Made by a program: the position numbers and the translations under genes | Shown here: piece after piece, positions 7,713-13,314 of the stretch | Numbering within the stretch: position 1 is the first letter of the stretch | How the letters are laid out: every line of letters begins with the position of its first letter | Source of the DNA: Sphingomonadales bacterium UBA1936 | GTDB taxonomy: Bacteria; Pseudomonadota; Alphaproteobacteria; Sphingomonadales; Sphingomonadaceae | DNA: 13,314 nucleotides | Direction of reading: 5' to 3' | Assembly (NCBI GenBank): GCA_002336985.1 | Contig: DDFE01000169.1 | Coordinates: 512 to 13,825, forward strand | The notes under the pieces: model-generated | What the model was told of the DNA's origin: nothing | The model's input: the letters and a program-made list of their open reading frames with translations, nothing else | The model's database searches: none

Positions 7713-7726
7713 CTATGTGTCCCGCC

Positions 7727-7894
7727 ATGAGCAAGCGACCCGCGCACGTCAAAGCCCCCGCCTATCTGAGCAAAAGCCCGCCCGTGCCCAAGCCCGAGCC
7801 GGTCGAGATAAAGCCCGAACACGGCGGCCGCCCGGGGCTGGAACCCACGCGCTACGGCGACTGGGAACACAAGGGCATCGCCTGGGATTTTTGA
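7727..7894 (+). CDS. Succinate dehydrogenase assembly factor 4-like protein (DUF1674)
   Basis: A 55-aa gene. The second half carries the DUF1674/SDHAF4 signature: GGRPGLEPTRYGDWEHKG (33-50), ending IAWDF directly before TGA. The first half is Lys/Pro-rich and low in complexity (KSPPVPKPEPVEIKPE, 16-31), as is usual for this family. In mitochondria SDHAF4 binds the flavinylated SdhA subunit and promotes assembly of complex II; the bacterial protein is presumed to do the same. ATG 7727 is the only sensible start and lacks an evident Shine-Dalgarno sequence, so a leaderless or weakly initiated message is possible. It is divergent from rsmB (14 bp) and convergent with gpsA, with element B2 between. 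No sdh genes are in view. The family call rests on the conserved C-terminal motif. Confidence 0.88.
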   Translation: MSKRPAHVKAPAYLSKSPPVPKPEPVEIKPEHGGRPGLEPTRYGDWEHKGIAWDF

Positions 7895-7901
7895 TCCTAA
7901 A

Positions 7902-8027
7902 TCCTCCCCGGAACGGGGAGGTGGCAGCCGCAGGCTGACGGAGGGGCCGCTCTCCACACGCCGTATCGCCCGTGTGGCGAGCGGCCCCTCCACCACTTCG
8001 TGGTCCCCCTCCCCGTTCCGGGGAGGA
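7902..8027. repeat. Nested palindromic element B2 (between SDHAF4-like gene and gpsA)
   Basis: A 126-bp element of the B1 family; pairing of the outer A/T bases extends it to 7899-8030. The ends are perfect inverted copies of CCTCCCCGGAACGGGGAGG. Inside are a 5-bp hairpin with a GCA loop (7925-7929/7933-7937), an ACCAC/GTGGT hairpin with a CTTC loop near 7990-8004, and a long central stem (7940-7952/7979-7991, continued by 7954-7960/7971-7977). It takes up nearly all of the 143-bp gap between two convergent genes, beginning 7 bp after one stop codon and ending 10 bp before the other. Confidence 0.93.
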
Positions 8028-8037
8028 TTTGAAATTC

Positions 8038-9018
8038 TCACGCCACCTCATCCCTGAGCGGCCGTGACAGCAGCGCCGCCACCACGGTTTTCGCATCGCG
8101 CCCCTCGTCGACCAGCGCATGCACCGCTTCGACCACCGGCATGTCGACGCCCAGCCGCTTGGCTTCGTGCGCCAGCACACCCGCGGTGAACGCCCCTTCG
8201 GCAACGGTATTGCCTGCGCCCAATAACGTCTCGGCCTTCTGTCCTTCGCCCAGCGCCTTCCCCAATGAGAAATTGCGCGACTGGGTCGATGAACAGGTCA
8301 GCACCAGGTCGCCCAGTCCCGACAGTCCGGCCATCGTCTGCGCCTTGCCGCCGCGCGCCATGCCGAAGCGGGTCATTTCGGCAAAGCCGCGCGCGATCAA
8401 TGCCGCCCGCGCATTCTCACCCATGTCGAGGCCCGCCACCACACCGCACGCGATGGCGATGACGTTCTTCACCGCGCCGCCGATCTCGGCACCCGTGACA
8501 TCGGTGCTGGCGTAAGGGCGGAATTCCGGCCGCGCGAGACGCTTGCTGAGTGCACGGCCGAGGTTCGCGTCCTCGCACGCCAGTGTCACCGCCGCCGGGC
8601 GCCGCTCCGCCACTTCGCGTGCGAAACACGGGCCAGACAGAACGGCGATCGGCGCGGTCGGGTGGGTTTCGGCGGCGACTTCCGACATCAGCCGCCCGGT
8701 CGTGGCCTCGATCCCCTTCGCACACAGCACCAGCGGGCGCGTGCCGACGTTGGTTTGTTCGAGCACGCTCGCGACATATTGCGCGGGCACGACGACGAGC
8801 AACGCGTCGCACGCATCGAGCGCCGACAGGTCCGACGTCGCCGTGATCGACGGCGACAGCGCGACGCCGGGCAGGAAGCTGCGGTTCTCATGCTCGCCGT
8901 TGACGCAGCGCACGACATCCGATTCGCGCGCCCACAATATGACCGGATTGCCGTCCGCCGCCGCCAGTTGCGCAAGCGCGGTCCCCCATGCCCCGCCGCC
9001 CAGAACGCCTATTCTCAC
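8038..9018 (-). CDS. gpsA: NAD(P)H-dependent glycerol-3-phosphate dehydrogenase
   Basis: This 326-aa cytosolic enzyme reduces dihydroxyacetone phosphate to sn-glycerol 3-phosphate, the backbone for phospholipids. The dinucleotide fold starts at residue 2 with GVLGGGAWGTALA (4-16). Other family points are CAKGIE (99-104), LSGPCFAREVA (127-137), the catalytic Lys184 in GGAVKNVIAIACGVVAG, GLSGLGDLVLTC (231-242) and the Arg-Asn pair in SRNFSLG (247-253). The reading frame stays open far upstream, but that part is antisense-like shadow over tsaD. GTG 9018 is chosen because the glycine-rich loop follows at once and it overlaps the tsaD stop by 4 nt (GTGA), the usual sign of coupled translation. The length is normal for the family. 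Confidence 0.96.
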   Translation of the reverse strand: MRIGVLGGGAWGTALAQLAAADGNPVILWARESDVVRCVNGEHENRSFLPGVALSPSITATSDLSALDACDALLVVVPAQYVASVLEQTNVGTRPLVLCAKGIEATTGRLMSEVAAETHPTAPIAVLSGPCFAREVAERRPAAVTLACEDANLGRALSKRLARPEFRPYASTDVTGAEIGGAVKNVIAIACGVVAGLDMGENARAALIARGFAEMTRFGMARGGKAQTMAGLSGLGDLVLTCSSTQSRNFSLGKALGEGQKAETLLGAGNTVAEGAFTAGVLAHEAKRLGVDMPVVEAVHALVDEGRDAKTVVAALLSRPLRDEVA

Positions 9019-10061
9019 GCCTTTACCCCCGCGCCGCGTACGGCTTCCGCATCGGGGTCGAGCGGCCAGCGCGGGCGGGCCGGGAAGTCGAGGGCGTCGG
9101 TCATTCCTGCCATATAGCGCTCCGCTCCCGCCCAAGCGATCATCGCGGCATTGTCGGTGCACAGCCACAAAGGCGGCGCGACGAAGCGCAGCCCGTTGTC
9201 GGCGGCAAGTTTCGTGAGCGCGGCGCGAATCGCGGTGTTCGCGGCGACGCCGCCTGCGACGACCAGCGCTTCGACGTCGGGCGACCGTTCGATCGCGCGG
9301 CGGGTGCGGTCGATGATGCAGTCGACGACAGCTGCCTGGAACGATGCTGCGATATCCTCGGGCCGGTGCGTGCCCGCATCTCGCGCGCGCAGGACCGCGC
9401 TTTTCAGGCCCGCGAACGAGAAATGCGGCTCTGGTGAGTTGAGCAACGGACGGGGCAGCGGCACAGCTTTCGGATCGCCGTTCGCCGCCGCACGCTCGAC
9501 GGCGGGACCGCCAGGAAAGCCGAGGCCAAGCAGCTTCGCGGTCTTGTCGAACGCCTCGCCCGCCGCATCGTCGATGGTCGTTGCCAGCCGCCGGTAGGTA
9601 TCGACACCCTCGACACGCAGCAGCTGGCAATGGCCGCCCGACACCAGCAGCAGCAGGTAGGGGAAGTTCAGGTCGGGATCGCTGAGGCGCGGCGAGAGCG
9701 CGTGCCCTTCAAGATGGTTGACCGCAATCAACGGCTTACCCGCCGCATGTGCCAGCGCCTTTGCGGTGACGAGGCCGACCATCACGCCGCCGATCAGACC
9801 TGGTCCGGCTGTCGCGGCGATGGCGTCGACGTCGGCAAGCTTCAGGTCCGCTTCGGCCAGCGCCGCCTCGACCAGCGGCATCACCGCTTCGACATGCGCG
9901 CGCGCGGCGATTTCGGGCACGACGCCGCCATAGGGCGCATGTTCGCGCTCCTGTCCGGCCAGCTTGTGCGCAAGGATGCGCCGGTCGCCGGTCACCAGCG
10001 CCGCGGCGGTTTCGTCGCAGCTCGATTCGATGCCGAGGATCAGGGGGAAGTTGCGCGCCAC
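9015..10061 (-). CDS. tsaD: tRNA N6-adenosine threonylcarbamoyltransferase TsaD
   Basis: This 348-aa protein of the Kae1/TsaD/YgjD family transfers threonylcarbamoyl from its AMP conjugate to A37 of ANN-decoding tRNAs (t6A), together with TsaB and TsaE. The ATPase-like fold shows GIESSCDET (10-18), the metal-binding histidines 116 and 120 in NHLEGH, SGGH (141-144), DDAAGEAFDK (164-173), GGVAAN (270-275) and the conserved Asp303 in CTDNAAMIA. The frame is open far upstream with no credible homology. GTG 10061 is the only start that puts the first strand (LILGIESS) at the usual distance, giving the usual length of about 340 aa, although no good Shine-Dalgarno sequence precedes it. It overlaps gpsA by 4 nt and is divergent from hemC with 27 bp between the starts. 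Confidence 0.96.
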   Translation of the reverse strand: MARNFPLILGIESSCDETAAALVTGDRRILAHKLAGQEREHAPYGGVVPEIAARAHVEAVMPLVEAALAEADLKLADVDAIAATAGPGLIGGVMVGLVTAKALAHAAGKPLIAVNHLEGHALSPRLSDPDLNFPYLLLLVSGGHCQLLRVEGVDTYRRLATTIDDAAGEAFDKTAKLLGLGFPGGPAVERAAANGDPKAVPLPRPLLNSPEPHFSFAGLKSAVLRARDAGTHRPEDIAASFQAAVVDCIIDRTRRAIERSPDVEALVVAGGVAANTAIRAALTKLAADNGLRFVAPPLWLCTDNAAMIAWAGAERYMAGMTDALDFPARPRWPLDPDAEAVRGAGVKA

Positions 10062-10088
10062 GCCGATTGCGCTAGCACGCGCGGCACC
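10062..10088. promoter_or_regulatory. Compact divergent start region of tsaD and hemC
   Basis: Only 27 bp separate the two start codons. Neither gene shows a clear Shine-Dalgarno sequence here, and no -10/-35 pair fits. Each promoter must therefore lie inside the opposite gene's 5' coding part, or the messages are leaderless. Confidence 0.4.
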
Positions 10089-11003
10089 ATGGCTGCCAGT
10101 TCTCCGATCATCCGCCTCGGCACGCGCGGGTCGCCGCTTGCGCTGGTGCAGGCGAACATGGCGCGTGACGCCTTGCTCGCGGCACACGGCTGGCCCGATG
10201 AGGCGGTCGAAATCGTGACGATCACGACCGACGGCGACCGTATCCAGGACCGCCCGCTGGCGGAAATCGGCGGCAAGGCGCTGTGGACCAAGACGCTGGA
10301 CCTCGCGCTTGTCGAGGGGCGCACCGATGCCAGCGTCCATTCGATGAAGGACGTCGAAACGGCGCGCCCGGCGGGGATCGTGCTCGCGGCGATGCTCGAA
10401 CGCGCCGATGTCCGCGACCGGCTGATCGGCGCGGACAGCATCGATGCGCTGCCGCAGGGCGCGATCGTCGGTACCGCCAGCCCGCGCCGTGCCGCACAGT
10501 TGCTGCGCTTGCGGCCGGACCTGAAGATCGTGTCGTTCCGCGGCAATGTCGCGACGCGGCTGAAGCGTGTCGAACAGGGGGAGGCCGATGCGACGCTGCT
10601 GGCGGCGGCGGGGCTCGACCGTCTCGGCGAACATGCCCTGGGTGCGGCGATCCCGGTCGATTCGCTGCTGCCCGCCGTGGCGCAGGGCGCGGTCGGCATC
10701 GAATGCCGTGCCGACGACACTGCAACGCGCGCGGCGCTCGCGGCGATCGATCACTTGCCGACGCACCGCTGCGTCGCTGCCGAGCGTGCGTTTCTCGCGG
10801 CGCTGGGGGGCAGCTGTCATTCGCCGGTCGGGGTGCTGGCGGAAATTCGCGGCGACGTCATTCATTTGCGCGGCGAAATCCTGACTGAGGATGGCCGTGT
10901 ACATCGTGCCGGGGAAACGGACGGTTCACCCGAATCGCTCGCCCGTGACCTGCTCGCCGGTGCGCCGCCCGAACTGGCGGCCCTGTTCGCATGCGCGTCC
11001 TGA
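10089..11003 (+). CDS. hemC: Hydroxymethylbilane synthase (porphobilinogen deaminase)
   Basis: This 304-aa cytosolic enzyme polymerises four porphobilinogen units into hydroxymethylbilane. Visible family marks are RLGTRGSPLALVQA (9-22), ASVHSMKD (81-88) with catalytic Asp88, GTASPRRAAQ (128-137), RGNVATRL (151-158), the QGAVGIE stretch (199-205) and Cys243 in GGSCHSPVG, which carries the dipyrromethane cofactor. The frame is open upstream but overlaps tsaD antisense without homology. ATG 10089 gives the normal N-terminus and length. It is the first gene of a four-gene run (hemC, hemD, mitofilin-like, pgl) and overlaps hemD by 13 nt. Confidence 0.98.
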   Translation: MAASSPIIRLGTRGSPLALVQANMARDALLAAHGWPDEAVEIVTITTDGDRIQDRPLAEIGGKALWTKTLDLALVEGRTDASVHSMKDVETARPAGIVLAAMLERADVRDRLIGADSIDALPQGAIVGTASPRRAAQLLRLRPDLKIVSFRGNVATRLKRVEQGEADATLLAAAGLDRLGEHALGAAIPVDSLLPAVAQGAVGIECRADDTATRAALAAIDHLPTHRCVAAERAFLAALGGSCHSPVGVLAEIRGDVIHLRGEILTEDGRVHRAGETDGSPESLARDLLAGAPPELAALFACAS

Positions 11004-11767
11004 TCGTCCGGCCCGAACCGGGCAACGGTGTGACGGCTGAGGCGGTACGGGCGATGGGCCATGAACCAGTGTGCGTGCCGCTGTTCGAGATCGTGCCTGT
11101 CGCGTGGGATGTGCCCGACCCGGCGGCGTTCGACGCGGTTGCCATGACCAGCGCAAGTGCCGCGCGGCATGGCGGGGCCGGCCTCGCACTTTATCGCCGC
11201 GTGCCCCTGTTTGCGGTGGGTGAAGCAACTGCAGCAGCAGCGCGAGACGCGGGATTTGAACACATTATCGCTGGTGGAAGTGATGCCATCGAACTCGGTG
11301 CGATGCTCCAAAAGCCTCTCCCCTTCAGGGGAGGGGTTGGGGCGGGGCAGTCCGCCCCCGATAGTAATAGTCTTGCGAGTGAAAGCATTCCCCACCCCAA
11401 CCCCTCCCCTAAAGGGGAGGGGCTAAAAGTGGTCCACTTCGCGGGCGAAGACTTCCATCCGATCCCGACGCGGGCATCGGTTACGGTCCGCTGCGTCTAT
11501 GCAGCGCGCCCGCTCGCGGCGGCTCTGCCGCTCGATGCCGATGTCGCGCTGGTTCATTCGCCGCGTGCGGGGGAACGGTTCGCGGCGCTCGTCGCGAACC
11601 GGAACGCATTGAAAATAGTCGCGATCAGCAAAAATGCGGCGCGTGCTTGTGGCATCGGATGGCGCGATATGGTCGTTTCTCCCGCGCCTCGCGACGACGC
11701 AATGCTGGCATGTCTCGCCCGCCTGTGCGAAGCGGGCGGCGTGCAGCCCGAAAGTCCTGTCGCATGA
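10991..11767 (+). CDS. hemD: Uroporphyrinogen-III synthase with in-frame palindromic insert
   Basis: This 258-aa enzyme closes hydroxymethylbilane with inversion of ring D to give uroporphyrinogen III. The HemD fold is recognised from MRVLIVRPEPGNG (1-13), the strand and loop at 47-55 (FDAVAMTSA), PLFAVGEATAAAARDAGF (72-89), VVHFAGEDFHP (147-157), and VALVHSPRAGERFAALV (about 180-196). The sequence family is loosely conserved, so position after hemC (13-nt overlap) is important support. Residues 108-145 (PLPFRGGVG through NPSPKGEG) are encoded by palindromic element D. Without them the protein is 220 aa with continuous HemD homology on both sides, so the frame is preserved. The insert is rich in Pro, Gly and Ser and falls in what should be a loop of one domain, so function is probably kept. 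The stop codon overlaps the next start (ATGA). Confidence 0.93.
   Translation: MRVLIVRPEPGNGVTAEAVRAMGHEPVCVPLFEIVPVAWDVPDPAAFDAVAMTSASAARHGGAGLALYRRVPLFAVGEATAAAARDAGFEHIIAGGSDAIELGAMLQKPLPFRGGVGAGQSAPDSNSLASESIPHPNPSPKGEGLKVVHFAGEDFHPIPTRASVTVRCVYAARPLAAALPLDADVALVHSPRAGERFAALVANRNALKIVAISKNAARACGIGWRDMVVSPAPRDDAMLACLARLCEAGGVQPESPVA
11313..11424. repeat. Nested palindromic element D (inside hemD coding sequence)
   Basis: A 112-bp element with 35-bp inverted arms, 11313-11347 and 11390-11424, differing at few sites. Each arm folds on itself: 11315-11323/11328-11336 around TTCA (one T-G pair), and 11401-11409/11414-11422 around TAAA, a perfect 9-bp stem. The centre (11348-11389) is less GC-rich. 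It is read through in frame by hemD; a second forward frame is open too, and only the third has stops (11362, 11365). A-runs on both sides (11310-11313, 11425-11428) would fit a short target duplication with a 114-bp net gain, but homopolymers cannot fix the boundary. Confidence 0.92.
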
Positions 11768-12612
11768 CCCCAGATCCCTACATCACGCCCGAGGAGCGCC
11801 GTTCGCGTCCCTTGCGCAACGCATTCCTGATCGCGCTGGTCGCATTCGTGCTGGGCGTGGCGCTGGTTACCTGGGCTTTCACCCGGTGGGAACCGGCGCG
11901 CCGCCTGATCCTGCCGAAATCCGTGCCGGCGGCGACTGTCACGCAAGGGGTTTCGCCCCAGCCACTGACTGCGCCGTCGATCACCGCGTCGGGCGGCGAT
12001 GTGTCGAGCGACGTCGCGATCACCGAGTCGCGCGTCGCGGGGCTCGAGGCACGGCTGGCGCAGATCGACCTGCGCGCCGATGCGGCCTCCGCCAATGCCG
12101 CGCGTGCCGAAGGGTTGCTGATCGCCTTCGCCGCGCGCCGTGCGGTCGAGCGCGGCGGCTCGCTCGGCTATCTCGAGGGGCAGTTGCGGACCCGCTTCGC
12201 CATGACGCAGCCGCGCGCGGTGGCCGCTGTCATCACGGCCACGCAGCAGCCGGTGACGCTCAACGGCTTGCGTCAGCAACTCGACCTGCTCGAACCCAAG
12301 CTTGTCGGCAATCCGGCCAATGAAAGCTGGGGCGCGGCGATCGGCCGCAATGTCGGCAGCCTGTTCGTGGTGCGAAAGGCCGATGCGCCTTCGCCCGCCG
12401 CCGACCAGCGTTTCGAACGCGCCCGCGTCGCCCTTGACGGCGGACAGGTGGATGCCGCGCTGACCGAAGTCGCGCGATTACCCGGGCGGAACGCCGCAAC
12501 CGACTGGATGGCGGCCGCACGCCGCTATATCGAGGCGCAGCGTGCGCTGGAAATTCTCGAAGCCGCGGCGCTGACCTCGGCTCCCCTTACGATAGCAGGA
12601 CCTGTTCAATGA
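11764..12612 (+). CDS. Mitofilin-domain (alpha-Mic60-like) inner-membrane protein
   Basis: A 282-aa protein with a short cytoplasmic N-terminus, one strong membrane segment (about 19-39, FLIALVAFVLGVALVTWAF), a Pro/Ala/Thr-rich linker (50-78), a short coiled-coil-prone helix (about 85-117) and a C-terminal region resembling the mitofilin signature: NESWGAAIGRNVGSLFVVRK (186-205), then RFERARVALDGGQVDAAL (216-233), RLPGRNAATDWMAAARRYIE (238-257). Alphaproteobacterial Mic60 homologues shape intracytoplasmic membranes and contact the outer membrane, and they are known to be encoded next to hem genes. ATG 11764 is chosen because it overlaps the hemD stop by 4 nt and starts just before the membrane segment; the frame is open upstream only as shadow of hemD. 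The coiled coil is shorter than in typical Mic60, so naming is by domain and context rather than close similarity. Confidence 0.75.
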   Translation: MTPDPYITPEERRSRPLRNAFLIALVAFVLGVALVTWAFTRWEPARRLILPKSVPAATVTQGVSPQPLTAPSITASGGDVSSDVAITESRVAGLEARLAQIDLRADAASANAARAEGLLIAFAARRAVERGGSLGYLEGQLRTRFAMTQPRAVAAVITATQQPVTLNGLRQQLDLLEPKLVGNPANESWGAAIGRNVGSLFVVRKADAPSPAADQRFERARVALDGGQVDAALTEVARLPGRNAATDWMAAARRYIEAQRALEILEAAALTSAPLTIAGPVQ

Positions 12613-13314
12613 CGATCGAAGCCGAATGGTGGGACTATGACGACGCGGACGAAATGGCAGAGGCCATTGCCGGCGACGTCGGTTTCATCATCGATTCCGC
12701 TCTCGATGCCCGTGGCGCCGCACTGGTTGCGTTGCCGGGCGGGAAGACGCCGCGCGCGGCGCTCGCGCTGCTCGCCGCACAGAAGCGCAAGTGGAAGGAC
12801 GTGACCATCGTCCCGACGGACGACCGCATCGTCGAGGTGACGAGCGACCTGTCGAACGTCGCGATGCTGGCGAAGATGTTCCTGCCCCTGGGCGCGCGCG
12901 TCGTGCCGCTGACGGGTGCGACGGCTGCCGATTACAAGATGAGCGGCAAGGCGGCGGATGCGCGGTTGCAGGACCTGCCCTGGCCGCCGGACCTGATCTG
13001 GCTGGGCATGGGCGCCGACGGCCACACGGCATCGATCTTTCCCGGTCCCGACCTCGACGAGGCGCTGAACGGGCCGAAAGAACGCCGTGCGCTGGGCGTG
13101 ATGCCCGACCCGCTGCCCGCTGAGGCGCCGGTTGCACGGGTGTCACTGTCGAAAGCGGCGATCCTTGCTGCGCGTTCGCTGACCATCTCGATCACCGGAC
13201 AGGACAAGCGCGACGTGCTCGAACGCGCGATCGAGGACGGCGCGCTGTCGTCGGTGCCTATCGGGCGGGTGCTCGCCGACAGCGACCTCGCCGTGGATAT
13301 CCACTGGGCGGCTT
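12609..13314 (+). CDS. pgl: 6-phosphogluconolactonase (3' end cut by window)
   Basis: 235 codons are visible, open to the window edge; the family is about 230-240 aa, so only the last residues or just the stop are missing. The enzyme hydrolyses 6-phosphoglucono-1,5-lactone to 6-phosphogluconate for the oxidative pentose-phosphate and Entner-Doudoroff routes. Signature parts are PGGKTP (43-48, phosphate binding), PTDDRIVEVTSDLSN (69-83, in place of the more usual DERWVP...SN), and LGMGADGHTASIFPG (132-146) with the catalytic-region His. The late SLSKAAILAARSL (179-191) also fits. ATG 12609 overlaps the mitofilin-like gene's stop (ATGA), so translation is probably coupled. Its place behind heme genes is unusual, because pgl is more often found beside zwf or edd, which may follow outside the window. 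Confidence 0.93.
   Translation, partial: MTIEAEWWDYDDADEMAEAIAGDVGFIIDSALDARGAALVALPGGKTPRAALALLAAQKRKWKDVTIVPTDDRIVEVTSDLSNVAMLAKMFLPLGARVVPLTGATAADYKMSGKAADARLQDLPWPPDLIWLGMGADGHTASIFPGPDLDEALNGPKERRALGVMPDPLPAEAPVARVSLSKAAILAARSLTISITGQDKRDVLERAIEDGALSSVPIGRVLADSDLAVDIHWAA

Noticed and set aside
9019..9630. Possible 204-residue N-terminal extension of GpsA
   Set aside because: It lies in another frame over tsaD, has no domain, and the nucleotide-binding loop starts directly after GTG 9018.
9630..10088. Possible 153-residue N-terminal extension of HemC
   Set aside because: It is antisense to tsaD and has no family similarity; normal HemC length is reached from ATG 10089.
10062..10904. Possible 281-residue N-terminal extension of TsaD
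   Set aside because: It is antisense to hemC and lacks homology; TsaD normally begins a few residues before GIESSCDET.
11313..11424. hemD frameshift or split gene caused by the repeat
   Set aside because: The reading frame stays open through the element, and HemD-like sequence resumes in the same frame to the expected end.

Overview
This window is a high-GC piece of core chromosome from an alphaproteobacterium, most likely Sphingomonadales (Sphingomonas-like). That placement is inferred from the codon and GC style, the divergent tsaD/hemC arrangement with gpsA behind tsaD, a mitofilin (alpha-Mic60-like) gene directly after hemD, and a heparinase II/III gene inside the rsmB-rpe-purH cluster. 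No mobile-element protein, phage gene, tRNA, rRNA or CRISPR array is visible.

Layout. (1) 1-566: the 3' end of polA (+). (2) 748-2286: a Wzx-like oligosaccharide flippase (+). (3) 2356-7712: a minus-strand cluster read rsmB, rpe, heparinase II/III-like protein, purH. (4) 7727-7894: a 55-aa SDHAF4/DUF1674 gene (+), start to start with rsmB. (5) 8038-10061: tsaD then gpsA (minus, overlapping). (6) 10089-13314: hemC, hemD, a mitofilin-like membrane protein and pgl (+), every junction overlapping. These genes cover DNA repair/replication, purine synthesis, the pentose-phosphate and Entner-Doudoroff routes, phospholipid precursor supply, tRNA t6A and rRNA m5C modification, succinate dehydrogenase assembly, and tetrapyrrole synthesis.

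The unusual content is a set of five nested palindromic elements, 89-163 bp each, about 616 bp or 4.6% of the window: A (582-744), B1 (2226-2351), C (3941-4029), B2 (7902-8027) and D (11313-11424). In each, two inverted terminal arms are themselves small GC-rich hairpins. B1 and B2 are copies of one family, and both fill the gap between convergent genes. C sits in the middle of an operon, and its arms carry paired compensatory changes. A supplies the ribosome-binding site of the flippase. B1 encodes the last 20 residues of the flippase. D lies wholly inside hemD and adds 38 in-frame residues to uroporphyrinogen-III synthase, much as Rickettsia palindromic elements do. This family, and its acceptance inside protein genes, is the best candidate here for something under-described.

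Some start codons are uncertain: rsmB, gpsA and tsaD use GTG, chosen from family length and overlap. polA is cut at the 5' end of the window. pgl is cut at the 3' end, probably lacking little more than its stop codon.
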